From Rhizobium sp. NXC24 (lineage in GTDB: Bacteria > Pseudomonadota > Alphaproteobacteria > Rhizobiales > Rhizobiaceae), in contig NZ_CP024311.1 of NCBI RefSeq assembly GCF_002944315.1, forward strand, positions 2,642,501 through 2,706,500: 64,000 nt of DNA. The letters run 5' to 3'. The stretch's first letter is position 1. Every line of letters starts with the position of its first letter. Shown here piece by piece: positions 1-12,259 of the stretch. A program made the position numbers and the translations under genes. Under the pieces are notes generated by a model, which did not search any database, had not been told where the DNA came from, and was given only the letters and a program-made list of their open reading frames with translations.

Positions 1-1111
1 GCTGATCCTGCGATTGTTGCTGTGGCTGCGCTCCTCCGGTCGTCGGCACGGCAACATCCGGCACGACCTTGGGATCAGCCGCGGCCTGCTGCTGATCTAC
101 CTGCCCTTCGGCAGTCTTCGCTAGTCCCGCTATGGGATCGGACGCCGCTCCGTCCTTTTGATCCGCCTGCGTGCCTGCTGCATCCATAGACGGCGTGTTC
201 GGCTCGACGATCTGGGTGTCAGACGGCTGGTCCGTCGCCAGCTCTTCCGGCGTCGGCGTCGATGCGGGATCACTGGAATTCGGATCGGTTGCAGACGCTG
301 CGGCGTCCGGCTTGGCGGCCTTGGCTTCCGCGTCGGTCTTCGCTGCCTCCTCCGCCTTCGCCTGTTGCTGCTGCGCAGTGTCATCGCTTGCCGGCGGCGT
401 CGGGTTCGCCTGCGGCTGCGTGTGGGCCTCTGCCGCAGCCTGCTGGGCGGATGTCTGTTGTGGTGGATTATCGGCAGATGGCGTCGATTGATCCGCAGTT
501 TGCTGCTGCGGCTGTGTCGCCGGATCGGAACTAGGTGGCTGGTCCTGCTTTGCTTGTGCCGGATCGTCGGTCGTCGGCGTCTGATCTTGCGGCTTGGCTT
601 GATCATCGGCCGGCGTCGGCGACGGCGCATCACCCGGCTGCGGCTGCGCGTCGGCCTGCTCGGTGGTCGGTGCTGGCTGATCGGCCTTCACATCGGCAGG
701 CTTATCGGCCTGCGCGGGTTCCTGCGATTTCGCATCCTGATCCTTAGAGTTCGGGTCAGGCCCCTTCTCAGCCTTCGTCTTGCTCTCGTCGCTCAGCTTG
801 TCAGCGGTCTGCTCGCCCTCAGTCTTGTCGGTGGACGCCGCCTTCGGTTCCTTCGAAGGCTGCTTTTCATCGGGCCTGGGTGTCGGCGTCGGCACGCGGC
901 CGGCGCGCTCCGACGGCTTTGCGGCGTTCTTTGCCTCCTCCTTGGGCTGCGGCACCATCTCGACATTGATGCTGTCTTCCGGCTGCGGTATCGGCATAGC
1001 CACCACCGGCAGCAGGAAAAGCGCAGCGAAAAACAGGATGTGCACCAGAATGGAAGGGATCAGTCCCCATCGACGCTCATCCGGTTTCCGCTGTTCGGCG
1101 ACGCGCTCCAT
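1..1111 (-). CDS. TonB-like, Pro/Gln/Ala-rich membrane-anchored protein (3' end outside window)
   Basis: An open minus-strand frame of 370 codons runs from ATG at 1111 off the left edge of the window. An in-frame TGA lies two codons upstream of this ATG, so no longer ATG start exists. The N terminus (MERVAEQRKPDERRWG) is followed by one hydrophobic segment at about residues 17-39 (SILVHILFFAALFLLPVVA). A long periplasmic-type linker rich in Pro, Gln, Ala, Asp and Lys with PTPTP repeats follows. This layout is typical of TonB-like and DUF930 proteins of rhizobia, where the functional domain is C-terminal; that domain is not visible here. The long plus-strand frame at 158-1330 is its antisense shadow. 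The gene is transcribed in the same direction as rpoD but lies beyond the rpoD terminator. The DUF930 assignment is an inference. Confidence 0.75.
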   Translation of the reverse strand, partial: MERVAEQRKPDERRWGLIPSILVHILFFAALFLLPVVAMPIPQPEDSINVEMVPQPKEEAKNAAKPSERAGRVPTPTPRPDEKQPSKEPKAASTDKTEGEQTADKLSDESKTKAEKGPDPNSKDQDAKSQEPAQADKPADVKADQPAPTTEQADAQPQPGDAPSPTPADDQAKPQDQTPTTDDPAQAKQDQPPSSDPATQPQQQTADQSTPSADNPPQQTSAQQAAAEAHTQPQANPTPPASDDTAQQQQAKAEEAAKTDAEAKAAKPDAAASATDPNSSDPASTPTPEELATDQPSDTQIVEPNTPSMDAAGTQADQKDGAASDPIAGLAKTAEGQVDQQQAAADPKVVPDVAVPTTGGAQPQQQSQDQ

Positions 1112-1393
1112 CGGTCAGCGGCCGCAAGGCTGACGACGCAGGACAGACGGAAAAGCGCTCAACAATTTCATCCAAACCTTACCGACAAACGACATCCGAC
1201 GACGCCTAGATTCCCGACATATGGTGTTAAACATCAAGGCCAGAAAGAGGCAGCCGGAAAATTGCAGACTGTTAGTCTGATCACAGCTCCGCGGTGCGCG
1301 GAAAACCCTCACCAACACCGTAGCACATAACGTTGCACCGTTAGAAGGACCTGTCGCGAAGCGTGCAGTGCAGGCACATCTGACAAAACGAAA

Positions 1394-1421
1394 AACCCGG
1401 CTCGCTTGTACGAACCGGGTT
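1394..1421 (-). terminator. Rho-independent terminator of rpoD
   Basis: AACCCGG (1394-1400) pairs with CCGGGTT (1415-1421), and the stem is extended inward by TCG/CGA. Read on the minus strand, the stem is followed by TTTTTCGTTTT. It lies about 30 bp after the rpoD stop codon. The rest of the 338-bp gap between rpoD and the TonB-like gene shows no convincing gene; the minus frame at 1115-1444 has no family resemblance. Confidence 0.85.
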
Positions 1422-1449
1422 CTAATTTCATAGCAACAAAGCAACCTGC

Positions 1450-3513
<2,064 letters not shown>

Positions 3514-3959
3514 CTCTATATCGTCGCTTTCCCTGACGCTTGAAACTTACACGCGGTGACTGACCGCTCTGGCCCGGCACGCCTCGCGCCAGCCCCGAAT
3601 CACCGACAAACACCTAACGGAATGACCTTTAATGCCTGATTAACCACGATCACCGGCTCCCAACAGCAAAGCTGGATTGCGTTTGGAATTCCGGCCATGG
3701 TATACGTGATCCGCCTGACCCACTTCACCGTTTTTCCGAGGACAAACGGTGATTCCTACAATTTTTGCTCTCGTCAAGCTTTTCCAGCAAAAAAGCCTGT
3801 TAAAATCGTGAAAAAGCCTTATCCACAGGCCCAACACGCCCAGAAACAATTGCTTCCCGTATTTAGGAAGTCCCCGCGCGTTGACAAGGGCAGGCCCATG
3901 AAACCACCCGCATTTCCGCAGTTCGCGGCAATGCTGATGCGGCCGGGCCACGAATTTGG
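3514..3959. other. 446-bp rpoD upstream region, no gene seen
   Basis: There is no convincing coding frame on either strand. On the minus strand a possible promoter reads CTTGTC (3888-3883), a 16-nt spacer, then CTAAAT (3866-3861). This matches five of six bases of each rhizobial consensus box (CTTGAC and CTATAT) and would give rpoD a leader of about 350 nt. A perfect DnaA-type box TTATCCACA lies at 3819-3827 on the plus strand. No clear terminator is visible after tdh. Confidence 0.4.
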
Positions 3960-4997
<1,038 letters not shown>

Positions 4998-5018
4998 GAG
5001 CTGCCGTCTCCATCCGAT

Positions 5019-6206
5019 TCAAATGATTCCGAGTTCGCGTCCCGCCTCGGCAAAAGCTGCAATCGCGCGCTCGACATCGGCCTTCGAATGCGCCGCCGAC
5101 ATTTGCGTGCGGATGCGCGCCTGACCCTTCGGCACCACCGGGAAGGAGAAGCCGATGACGTAGACGCCCTTTTTCAGCATCAGCGCTGCCATCTCCTGCG
5201 CTAGCTTGGCATCGCCGAGCATGACGGGGATGATCGGATGATCGGCGCCGGCCAGCGTGAAACCGAGCTTGGTCATTTCGCTGCGGAAGAACTCGGCATT
5301 GCCACGGAGCCGGTCGCGCAGATCGCTGCCGTTTTCGATCAGATCAAAGACTTTCAGCGAAGCAGCCGCGATGACCGGAGCCAGCGTGTTTGAGAAGAGA
5401 TAGGGGCGCGAGCGCTGCCGCAGCCAATCAACGATCTCGGCTTTGGCCGAAGTATAGCCGCCCGATGCCCCACCGAGCGCCTTGCCAAGCGTACCGGTGA
5501 TGATGTCGACCCTGCCCTCGACGCCGCAATGTTCCGGCGAGCCGCGGCCATGATCGCCGACAAAACCGACGGCATGGCTGTCATCGACCATCACCATCGC
5601 ACCATATTGTTCGGCAAGATCGCAGACGCCCTCGAGATTGGCGATGATGCCATCCATGGAGAAAACGCCGTCGGTGGCAATCAGCTTGAAACGGCTGCCC
5701 TCGGCCTTCTTCAGCTCCTCTTCTAGGGCCGCCATGTCGTTATTGGCGTAGCGGAAGCGCTTCGCCTTGGAGAGACGCACACCGTCGATGATCGAGGCGT
5801 GGTTGAGCGCATCGGAGATGATCGCATCCTCCTCCGACAGCAGCGTCTCGAACAACCCGCCATTGGCATCGAAACAGGAGGAATAAAGGATCGTGTCCTC
5901 CATGCCGAGAAAGGCCGATATCCGCGCCTCAAGCTGCTTGTGCTCTTCCTGAGTCCCGCAGATGAAGCGCACCGAGGCCATGCCGTAGCCATAGCGATCG
6001 AGCGCTTTCTTTGCCGCTTCTGCCAGTTCCTCATTATCGGCGAGGCCGAGATAGTTGTTGGCGCAGAAATTCAGAACTCGCTCGCCGCCCACGACGGCAA
6101 TCTCGCCCGCCTGCTTGGAGGTGATGACGCGCTCGGATTTATAGAGGCCCGCATCTTTCAGACCGGCGAGTTCTGTACGCAAATGGGATATGAATTCAGA
6201 GGTCAT
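5019..6206 (-). CDS. kbl: 2-amino-3-ketobutyrate CoA ligase (glycine C-acetyltransferase)
   Basis: This PLP enzyme cleaves 2-amino-3-ketobutyrate with CoA to glycine and acetyl-CoA, the step after Tdh. I place the start at [15 protein letters not shown] (ATG at 6206, 395 residues), close to the E. coli length of 398. The longer frame to 6278 adds 24 residues with no family similarity. Fold type I signatures are [11 protein letters not shown] near the N terminus, [16 protein letters not shown], and the PLP-lysine segment [12 protein letters not shown]. The gene heads the kbl-tdh operon. The intergenic region toward the plus-strand SDR gene carries the divergent promoters. Confidence 0.96.
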   Translation of the reverse strand: MTSEFISHLRTELAGLKDAGLYKSERVITSKQAGEIAVVGGERVLNFCANNYLGLADNEELAEAAKKALDRYGYGMASVRFICGTQEEHKQLEARISAFLGMEDTILYSSCFDANGGLFETLLSEEDAIISDALNHASIIDGVRLSKAKRFRYANNDMAALEEELKKAEGSRFKLIATDGVFSMDGIIANLEGVCDLAEQYGAMVMVDDSHAVGFVGDHGRGSPEHCGVEGRVDIITGTLGKALGGASGGYTSAKAEIVDWLRQRSRPYLFSNTLAPVIAAASLKVFDLIENGSDLRDRLRGNAEFFRSEMTKLGFTLAGADHPIIPVMLGDAKLAQEMAALMLKKGVYVIGFSFPVVPKGQARIRTQMSAAHSKADVERAIAAFAEAGRELGII

Positions 6207-6428
6207 CGTCGCATTCCGATGTTGGTCGTGGGCGGAGACGGCCCGAGAAATAACACAGGATTTGGTTTCTTGCTGCATTCAGCAGCGGCAAAAATGCGCG
6301 AGGCATTGACGCTCATGCGATATGGCAATGAACGACATCGATATTGCTCGTCCTTATTGCAAAATTTATTTGACTGAGTCCACTATCTGCCTGCAAACAT
6401 AATGCGGTTCCCGTATGGTGAGGATGTG

Positions 6429-7199
6429 ATGAGCATATTCCATAGATTTTCGCTCAAGGGTCGGGTCGCGCTCGTCACCGGTAGTGGTCGCGGTCTCGGT
6501 CTGGAGATGGCGAAGGCGCTTGCCGGCGCAGGAGCGCATGTCGTCATCAATGGGCGTACGGCCGCGACGTTAGACAGCGCCGTGGAAACCATCCGCGCGG
6601 CAGGCGGCACCGCCGAAGCTGCCGCTTTCGACATCGCCGATCACGAGGCGCAGCGTGCGACAATGGCGGATATCGAAAGGAACCACGGCCGGCTCGACAT
6701 ACTGATCAACAATGTCGGCGCCCGTGACAGACGCCCGCTGGCCGACTTCGACGACGAAGCGATCCTTGCTCTCCTCAACACGGATCTGGCTGCCTCGATT
6801 GCGCTCTCGCGCAACGCTGCACGCCTGATGAAACGTCATGGTCATGGACGGTTGATCTCGGTAACCTCGATCAGCGGCCATGTCGCCATGCCGGGAGACT
6901 GCGTCTACCCTGCGGCCAAACAAGGGCTCACTGGCCTTATGCGCGGCATGGCCGTGGAATTTGGCCCGCACGGCATCACAAGCAATGCCATCGCACCGGG
7001 TTGGTTCGCGACGGAAACGAACGCCGCGATGGCGGCAAACGAAGAGCTTATGCCCTTCGTGCGCCAGCGCATTCCCGTTCAACGCTGGGGCCGTCCTGAC
7101 GAGATCGCCGGCGCGGCACTATTTCTCGCCAGCGACGCCGCCTCCTTTGTCAACGGTCATGTGCTGACCGTCGACGGCGGCATGACCGTCAGGATGTGA
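6429..7199 (+). CDS. SDR-family oxidoreductase (gluconate 5-dehydrogenase-like)
   Basis: This is a classical short-chain dehydrogenase of 256 residues from the ATG at 6429. GAGG sits 4-8 nt upstream in GTGAGGATGTG. The longer frame from 6402 would add nine residues and has no SD. Motifs are TGSGRGLG for NAD(P) binding, NNVG in place of NNAG, the catalytic Ser in SVTSISG and the YPAAK (YxxxK) pair. The C-terminal [19 protein letters not shown] and VDGGMTV are typical of gluconate 5-dehydrogenase or 3-oxoacyl-ACP-reductase-like members. The substrate cannot be told from sequence. It is a single gene convergent with recQ and divergent from kbl. Confidence 0.9.
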   Translation: MSIFHRFSLKGRVALVTGSGRGLGLEMAKALAGAGAHVVINGRTAATLDSAVETIRAAGGTAEAAAFDIADHEAQRATMADIERNHGRLDILINNVGARDRRPLADFDDEAILALLNTDLAASIALSRNAARLMKRHGHGRLISVTSISGHVAMPGDCVYPAAKQGLTGLMRGMAVEFGPHGITSNAIAPGWFATETNAAMAANEELMPFVRQRIPVQRWGRPDEIAGAALFLASDAASFVNGHVLTVDGGMTVRM

Positions 7200-7219
7200 G
7201 TGCGCCTGGCGAGAAGGTG

Positions 7220-9100
7220 TCACCGATCGGTGAAATTCTCTATCGCCTTCAAGAACGCATCTCCATAGCGCTCCAACTTCGCCTGCCCCACGCCCGAAAT
7301 GCCCAGGAGCGCATCGCGGCTCGTCGGTCGCTCCATGGCAAAAGCAATCAGTGTCGTATCCGGGAAGACGACATAGGGCGGCACGCCGAGTGCCTTAGCG
7401 ATGCTCGCGCGCTCGCTTCTCAACGCTTCGAACAATGGCTGCGCCTCGCTCGACAGGCTTGACTGCCGCTTCTCGATCCGCCCTGCCTTCTTGGTGCGCC
7501 GGCCTGTCTCCGGCCGATCCTTGCGGAAGAAAACCTGACGCTCGCGTTTGAAGACCGCCCGCGCCTCCGGCTCCAGCTTCATCGCGCCGAAAGCAGTATG
7601 ATCGATGCTGACAAAGCCACTCGCCAGCAGTTGTCGGAAGACGGACTGCCAGATGCGCGAGGGAATATCCTTACCCGCCCCGAAGACCGGCATGTTCACA
7701 TGGCCGAAACGCTCGGTCTTCTCATTGACCGTCCCCATCAACACATCGATGACATGGCCGGTGCCGAAACGTTCGCCGGTCCGGTAGACGGCAGCGAGCG
7801 CCTTGATCGCCGCCTCGGTGCCGTCCCAGGTTTCGACCGGTTTCAGGCAGGTATCACAATTGCCGCAACCGCCGGCGTGAGGTTCGCCGAAATGCGCAAG
7901 GATCGCTTGGCGTCGGCAGCCGGCCGTCTCGCAGATCGCAAGCAATGCGTTCAGCTTCGCGCGCTCGACGCGCTTGATCTCTTCCGCTGCATTGCCCTCG
8001 TCGATCATCCGCCGCCGCTGGATCACGTCGGCCATGCCATAGGCCATCCAGACTTCGGACGGTAAGCTGTCGCGTCCCGCGCGTCCCGTCTCCTGATAAT
8101 AGGCCTCGACGGAGCCGGGAAGATCGAGATGGGCGACATAGCGGACATTCGGCTTGTCGATGCCCATGCCGAAGGCGACCGTCGCCACCAGGCAAAGATC
8201 CTCTTCCTTCAGGAAGGCATCCTGGTTGGCGTCGCGGACCGATCGATCCATGCCGGCGTGATAGGCAAGCGCACGAATGCCCTGCCCGTTCAGCCACTCC
8301 GCGATATCCTCGACCTTGGCCCGTGACAGGCAATAGACGATGCCGCTATCGCCGCGATGACCATCGAGGAAACGCAGCAATTGTTGGCGCGGCTGATCGC
8401 GCTCGACGAGCTCATAGGTGATGTTCGGCCGGTCGAAGCTGGTGGTGAAAACCTTGGCATTATCGAGCGCCAGCCTCTCGATGATGTCGTCGCGCGTATG
8501 CGGATCGGCCGTCGCCGTCAACGCGATGCGCGGCACATCGGGAAAGAGCTCCGCAAGCCTGCCGAGATCACGGTATTCCGGCCGGAAATCATGTCCCCAT
8601 TGCGAGACGCAATGCGCCTCGTCGATCGCGAACAAGGCAATCTTCGCCTTGGCGATCATCTGGCTGAAGCCATCCGTCAAAATGCGTTCCGGCGTGACAT
8701 AGAGCAGATCGAGCGTTCCGCTGGAGATAGCGCGATAGACATCGCTTGCCTCTTCCCGCGACAAGGACGAGTTCAACGCCGCCGCGCGGATACCGAGCTG
8801 CTTCATTGCCTCGACCTGGTCACGCATCAGGGCGATCAACGGCGAAACGACGATGCCGACGCCTTGGCGGCACAAGGCCGGAATCTGGAAACACAGCGAT
8901 TTGCCGGCGCCAGTCGGAAACAGCACGACCGCGTCGCCGCCGGAAACCACATGGTCGACCACCTGCTGCTGCTTGCCGCGAAAGGCGGAATAGCCATAGA
9001 CCCTCTTGAGGATGTCGAGCGGCGTTGCGCCGGAGCTACGGTCACCGAACAGCGCATCGTCGGCGGAAAATCGCGGCTCCTGTCGATCTGGCTGTGACAT
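7220..9100 (-). CDS. recQ: ATP-dependent DNA helicase RecQ
   Basis: This is a superfamily-2 3'-5' helicase for recombination and fork repair, 626 residues (E. coli 609). Walker A is FPTGAGKS (61-68). The DEAH box is at 160-163, followed by the RecQ signature [13 protein letters not shown]. Motif VI lies in [11 protein letters not shown]. The RecQ-Ct zinc site reads [11 protein letters not shown] then [10 protein letters not shown] single HRDC domain closes the protein ([20 protein letters not shown]). The stop codon lies inside the palindrome TCACCGATCGGTGA. The ATG is only 7 bp from the dnaG stop with GGGGA upstream, so recQ is probably co-transcribed with dnaG. Confidence 0.96.
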   Translation of the reverse strand: MSQPDRQEPRFSADDALFGDRSSGATPLDILKRVYGYSAFRGKQQQVVDHVVSGGDAVVLFPTGAGKSLCFQIPALCRQGVGIVVSPLIALMRDQVEAMKQLGIRAAALNSSLSREEASDVYRAISSGTLDLLYVTPERILTDGFSQMIAKAKIALFAIDEAHCVSQWGHDFRPEYRDLGRLAELFPDVPRIALTATADPHTRDDIIERLALDNAKVFTTSFDRPNITYELVERDQPRQQLLRFLDGHRGDSGIVYCLSRAKVEDIAEWLNGQGIRALAYHAGMDRSVRDANQDAFLKEEDLCLVATVAFGMGIDKPNVRYVAHLDLPGSVEAYYQETGRAGRDSLPSEVWMAYGMADVIQRRRMIDEGNAAEEIKRVERAKLNALLAICETAGCRRQAILAHFGEPHAGGCGNCDTCLKPVETWDGTEAAIKALAAVYRTGERFGTGHVIDVLMGTVNEKTERFGHVNMPVFGAGKDIPSRIWQSVFRQLLASGFVSIDHTAFGAMKLEPEARAVFKRERQVFFRKDRPETGRRTKKAGRIEKRQSSLSSEAQPLFEALRSERASIAKALGVPPYVVFPDTTLIAFAMERPTSRDALLGISGVGQAKLERYGDAFLKAIENFTDR

Positions 9101-9107
9101 CTATCCC

Positions 9108-11099
9108 CTATTTCCCCGCGGACCCTTTGATGCGGCCGGAAAGCACGCCAAACCCATCGATGATTGCTTCCTGGTTTTCCAGGCGCAAAGCTTCGAGCTG
9201 CACTTCCTGCAAAGCGCGCATGAGCTGTTCGATGAGGTCGCCATCGCCGTCTTCCGTTGCCTCGGCGATTGCGCTTTGCAGCTCGATCTTGTGCCAACGC
9301 AATGCTTTCGAGCGCTTGTGAAGCGCAAGCGCCTGACGATAGCCCTCCCGCGCATCTTCCGTCGCGGCTTCCTCAGTCGCCGTCCAGAGGCGAGCATTGC
9401 GCACCTGCTGGTCGAGGCTCTTCAGCAATGCCGCAAAACCCTGCTCTTCCAACTGTTCGAGCAGCCGTTCGCGATTGAGCTGCGGGCCGGCCATGGCTGC
9501 TGCCGTACCCAACAAGGCGGACCACAGACGCTGCAATTCGCGACTTTCGTAGTCGATCGCGGCGATCTCATCATATTCGTCCTGCAGCAGCAGCGGATGA
9601 TTGACGATGGTCAACGCCAATACGCTCTCGCGCAGCCCTGGAATGTCCTGATGACCCTTGATCATGCCCGAACGCGTCAAGCGATCCGACGCCGTCACAT
9701 TGGCGGCCGGCTGCCGATCCCAGCCCGGCCCGCCGCGACCGCCGAAATTGCGGCCATTGCCGTCGCGGGAAAAGCCGCGTCCCTGCTGATTGCCGCCGCG
9801 CTTAAACTGCGGCTGAAACAGGCCGTTCAGCCGATCGCGCATGTCCTGCTGATAGTGCCGGCGGACGTTCTCGTCTGATATGACCGAAACCATCTGTTTC
9901 AGTCGCGCCTCAAGTTCGGCGCGCGCCTCCGGCGTATCGAAGGTGCCGCTGCCTGCTTCGCGGCTCCAGATCATTTCCGCCAGCGGCTTTGCCTGTGCCA
10001 TCACCTTGTCGAAAGGCGCGCGGCCTTCATGGCGGACAAGATCATCCGGGTCCTTTCCATCCGGCAAAAGCGCGAAACGGACGGTGCGGCCTGGTTTGAT
10101 ATGCGGCAGCGCCAGATCGGCAGCGCGATTGGCGGCACGAATGCCGGCTCCGTCTCCATCGAAGCAGAGCACCGGCTGGGGCGTCATCTTCCATAGAAGT
10201 TCGAGCTGGTTTTCCGTCAGCGCCGTGCCGAGCGGGGCGACTGCATTTTCAACGCCAGCCTGATGTAGCGCAATGACGTCCATATAGCCTTCGACGGCGA
10301 TGATCGTACCCGCGCCGTCATTCCCCTGGGCGGCACGGCGCGCGCGCGTAAAATTGTAGAGTACATTGCCCTTGTGAAAGAGTTCCGTCTCATTGGAATT
10401 GAGATATTTGGCCGGCGCATCCGGCGACATGGCGCGGCCGCCGAAGGCGATCACCTTTTCGCGCGAAGACAGGATCGGGAACATGATGCGATCGCGAAAA
10501 CGGTCGTAGGAGACCGGCACATTCTCATGCACGACCAAGCCACAGGCTTCCATCTGTTCTTTCAATACGCCTTTGCCGGCTAAAAACTCCTTGAGCGCAT
10601 TGCGGCTGTCCGGCGAGTAGCCAAGGCGGAAGGTCTCAATGGTGCGACCGGTCAGGCCGCGGTCGCGCAGATAGGCTCGTGCCCTCGCACCGTTTGCCGT
10701 CTGGAGCTGATCCTGAAAGAACTGCGTCGCCATTTCCATGACGTCGAGCAGCGACGTGCGTTCCTTTTCGCGCTTTGCTTCCATGGGATCGGCGACCGGC
10801 ATGGCAACGCCCGCCATGTCGGCGATCTGCTGCACCGCTTCGGGAAAACTAAGCCCCTCGAGTTCGGTCAGGAAACGGAAATGATCGCCCGTGACGCCGC
10901 AGCCGAAGCAATGGTAACGGCCCTTGCGGTCTTCACAGTGAAAGCTCGGTGATTTTTCGCCATGGAACGGGCAGCAGGCCCAATAGTCACCCCGCGGCAC
11001 ATTGGTCTTGCGCCGGTCCCAGGTCACACGTCGACCGATCACGTCCGAAATGGGAACGCGGTCGCGAATCTCATCGAGAAACGTATTGGAAAATCGCAT
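9108..11099 (-). CDS. dnaG: DNA primase DnaG
   Basis: This enzyme synthesises RNA primers for replication. The 663 residues carry the CHC2 zinc-binding domain at the N terminus (Cys43, His46, Cys64, Cys67), the RNA-polymerase core (GGRAMSPDAPAKYLNSNET) and a TOPRIM domain (VEGYMDVIALHQAGVENAVA, then CFDGDGAG). A Gly/Arg/Gln-rich linker (about residues 430-460) precedes the helicase-interacting C terminus. In this window dnaG is followed by recQ, and rpoD lies 5.6 kb further on the same strand. The classical dnaG-rpoD adjacency is therefore broken by recQ, an SDR gene and kbl-tdh. Confidence 0.97.
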   Translation of the reverse strand: MRFSNTFLDEIRDRVPISDVIGRRVTWDRRKTNVPRGDYWACCPFHGEKSPSFHCEDRKGRYHCFGCGVTGDHFRFLTELEGLSFPEAVQQIADMAGVAMPVADPMEAKREKERTSLLDVMEMATQFFQDQLQTANGARARAYLRDRGLTGRTIETFRLGYSPDSRNALKEFLAGKGVLKEQMEACGLVVHENVPVSYDRFRDRIMFPILSSREKVIAFGGRAMSPDAPAKYLNSNETELFHKGNVLYNFTRARRAAQGNDGAGTIIAVEGYMDVIALHQAGVENAVAPLGTALTENQLELLWKMTPQPVLCFDGDGAGIRAANRAADLALPHIKPGRTVRFALLPDGKDPDDLVRHEGRAPFDKVMAQAKPLAEMIWSREAGSGTFDTPEARAELEARLKQMVSVISDENVRRHYQQDMRDRLNGLFQPQFKRGGNQQGRGFSRDGNGRNFGGRGGPGWDRQPAANVTASDRLTRSGMIKGHQDIPGLRESVLALTIVNHPLLLQDEYDEIAAIDYESRELQRLWSALLGTAAAMAGPQLNRERLLEQLEEQGFAALLKSLDQQVRNARLWTATEEAATEDAREGYRQALALHKRSKALRWHKIELQSAIAEATEDGDGDLIEQLMRALQEVQLEALRLENQEAIIDGFGVLSGRIKGSAGK

Positions 11100-11669
11100 G
11101 ACTACCTCTGGCCTGCTCCCATATAATCAGGAACGGAGCGCATTGCCACGAGAACCCTCCGCCACGCCCGCTATTCACAGCCCTCCTCATGCGGCGATCG
11201 AATTCAACCTTTCCGATCACAACTCCGTGAAAACCTCGGCTCAATTCATGTTCGCGCGCTTGCTTGGATGGCGGTTTTGGCATCGTCTGAGGCAGGGCCC
11301 AAGGAAAGCTTTGCAGCTTGTATGTGCATCACGGAAACGCGGCTACACAGCCTGGCCGCGCAAAAAAATCTGAAAAAGCAAAGAGTTACTGATTATCAGG
11401 GTGAATAACCAAGAGCGTACGACGACGCAGGCGCAATCATTATCGAAGATCGAAAGGCGCGCGATCCTGCGCGCTGGTGGCGCATTTGGGGCATAGTTCG
11501 TAAGCCAAACATTATTTTTTTGTAATTTGATTGTTGGTGTGCGCCGCAATAGCGTTCTTCTCACGGGGCGAGACAAGCCGGCGAAGAAAATGCTTCGCGA
11601 CACGACATGCCTAGACGTCCCGCTGGACTGGAAACCTAAGGTACAGGTTTTCTGTTTAGGAGAATTCAA
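11100..11669. other. 570-bp region between dnaG and a small exported-protein gene
   Basis: No credible gene is seen. The small frames here (for example the minus frame 11343-11669) have no recognisable protein features. The left part should hold the dnaG promoter. The right part is the leader of the gene at 11670: it contains GCGAAG (11581-11586) pairing with CTTCGC (11593-11598), and a second set of alternative pairings next to the ribosome binding site. Between 11500 and 11535 the sequence is markedly AT-rich. Confidence 0.4.
11631..11662 (+). promoter_or_regulatory. Leader with competing hairpins at the ribosome binding site
   Basis: GAAACCT (11631-11637) can pair with AGGTTTTC (11645-11652). 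The overlapping segment CCTAA (11635-11639) can instead pair with TTAGG (11656-11660), which is part of the Shine-Dalgarno sequence AGGAG (11658-11662). The two pairings exclude each other, so the leader could switch translation of the DUF1344-like gene. This is an inference from base pairing only. Confidence 0.35.
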
Positions 11670-11912
11670 ATGCGCGTTTTGCTCGTACCCTTTGCTGCCG
11701 CCGCCCTCTTCGCCACGGCCACCTATGGCTCGGCTACGATGACGGATGGTGTGGCTCCTGCGGCTACTGGCAACGTGCTTTATACCGATACCGGCTACCA
11801 GCTACCTGTTGATATGAAAGTTCCGGCTCTCAAGGCCGGCATCAAAATTCAGGTATCCTGGCTGGAGTCGCAAGGCATGGATTTGCCCCAGCAAGTCAGG
11901 ATCATCAGGTAA
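11670..11912 (+). CDS. Small exported protein, DUF1344-like
   Basis: The 80-residue product begins MRVLLVPFAAAALFATATYG, a clear signal peptide, with likely cleavage near residue 20-22. The mature part (GYQLPVDMKVPALKAGIKIQ) resembles rhizobial DUF1344 proteins, which carry a short beta-rich unit ending with a KxGxKVxV pattern. That match is by eye and moderate. The ribosome binding site TTAGGAG lies 7 nt upstream of the ATG. The leader can fold in two mutually exclusive ways around this site. A strong terminator follows 13 bp after the stop, so the gene is monocistronic. The function is unknown, probably periplasmic. Confidence 0.75.
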   Translation: MRVLLVPFAAAALFATATYGSATMTDGVAPAATGNVLYTDTGYQLPVDMKVPALKAGIKIQVSWLESQGMDLPQQVRIIR

Positions 11913-11924
11913 AGTTCACCCCAT

Positions 11925-11971
11925 ACCCAGGTGAGGCACCATCCCTACCCCCGGCGCCGCCTCACCTGGGT
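11925..11971 (+). terminator. Intrinsic terminator of the small DUF1344-like gene
   Basis: A perfect 13-bp stem pairs ACCCAGGTGAGGC (11925-11937) with GCCTCACCTGGGT (11959-11971), with a 21-nt loop. It starts 13 bp after the stop codon. The downstream tract (gcctttgc) is only weakly T-rich. Confidence 0.7.
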
Positions 11972-11975
11972 GCCT

Positions 11976-12072
11976 TTGCAATAGACGTTTGATTTTTGGG
12001 CCCCACCCTGCGTTATCAAACGGCTGCAAAGCGCAAGAAGGCAGGAGCTCCCCCAGCTCCTGCCTTCTTTAT
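11976..12072 (+). ncRNA. Candidate small RNA between two terminators
   Basis: There is no reading frame here. CGTTTGAT (11986-11993) pairs with ATCAAACG (12015-12022). This is followed by a very strong terminator at 12035-12072. A second complete terminator this close behind the first makes most sense if a separate short transcript ends here. No clear promoter is visible, so it could also be a processed 3' product of the upstream gene. Confidence 0.3.
12035..12072 (+). terminator. Strong intrinsic terminator, 15-bp perfect stem
   Basis: AAGAAGGCAGGAGCT (12035-12049) and AGCTCCTGCCTTCTT (12055-12069) pair perfectly across a CCCCC loop and are followed by TTTATTT on the plus strand. It is the strongest hairpin in this part of the window and lies 122 bp beyond the DUF1344-like gene. 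Confidence 0.85.
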
Positions 12073-12200
12073 TTGCCGTCAAGGCTGATGAGAGACGCGC
12101 AAAGCTTGGTGTCGCTTTCGTCCGCCGCCGTCAGCTCGTCAAATCTGTAGCCGCCGCAAGTATATTAGAAACTGTCAATTTTACACCACAGCATCCAAAT

Positions 12201-12215
12201 TCAATTGACAATTGA
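12201..12215. promoter_or_regulatory. Perfect palindrome TCAATTG-A-CAATTGA upstream of the HTH-like gene
   Basis: Two 7-bp arms flank one central base, 45 bp upstream of the ATG at 12260. The palindrome contains TTGACA (12205-12210), which could serve as a -35 box, although the -10 position 17 bp on (AATGAA) is poor. It looks like an operator for a homodimeric regulator, possibly the downstream product. Confidence 0.35.
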
Positions 12216-12259
12216 TACTGCGATGCCAATGAATTCCCTAATTCATCGGAAATCACTAT

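Noticed and set aside
158..1330. Plus-strand frame of 390 codons at the left edge
   Set aside because: Its product is an Arg/Leu-rich composition artefact. The minus strand carries a coherent membrane-anchored, Pro/Gln-rich protein in the same stretch.
1115..1444. 109-codon minus frame between rpoD and the TonB-like gene
   Set aside because: It spans the rpoD terminator, has no SD and no similarity to any family I know.
7220..7233. Palindrome TCACCGATCGGTGA at the recQ stop codon
   Set aside because: It lies within the last codons of recQ and has no T-tract or paired site; a chance palindrome is sufficient.
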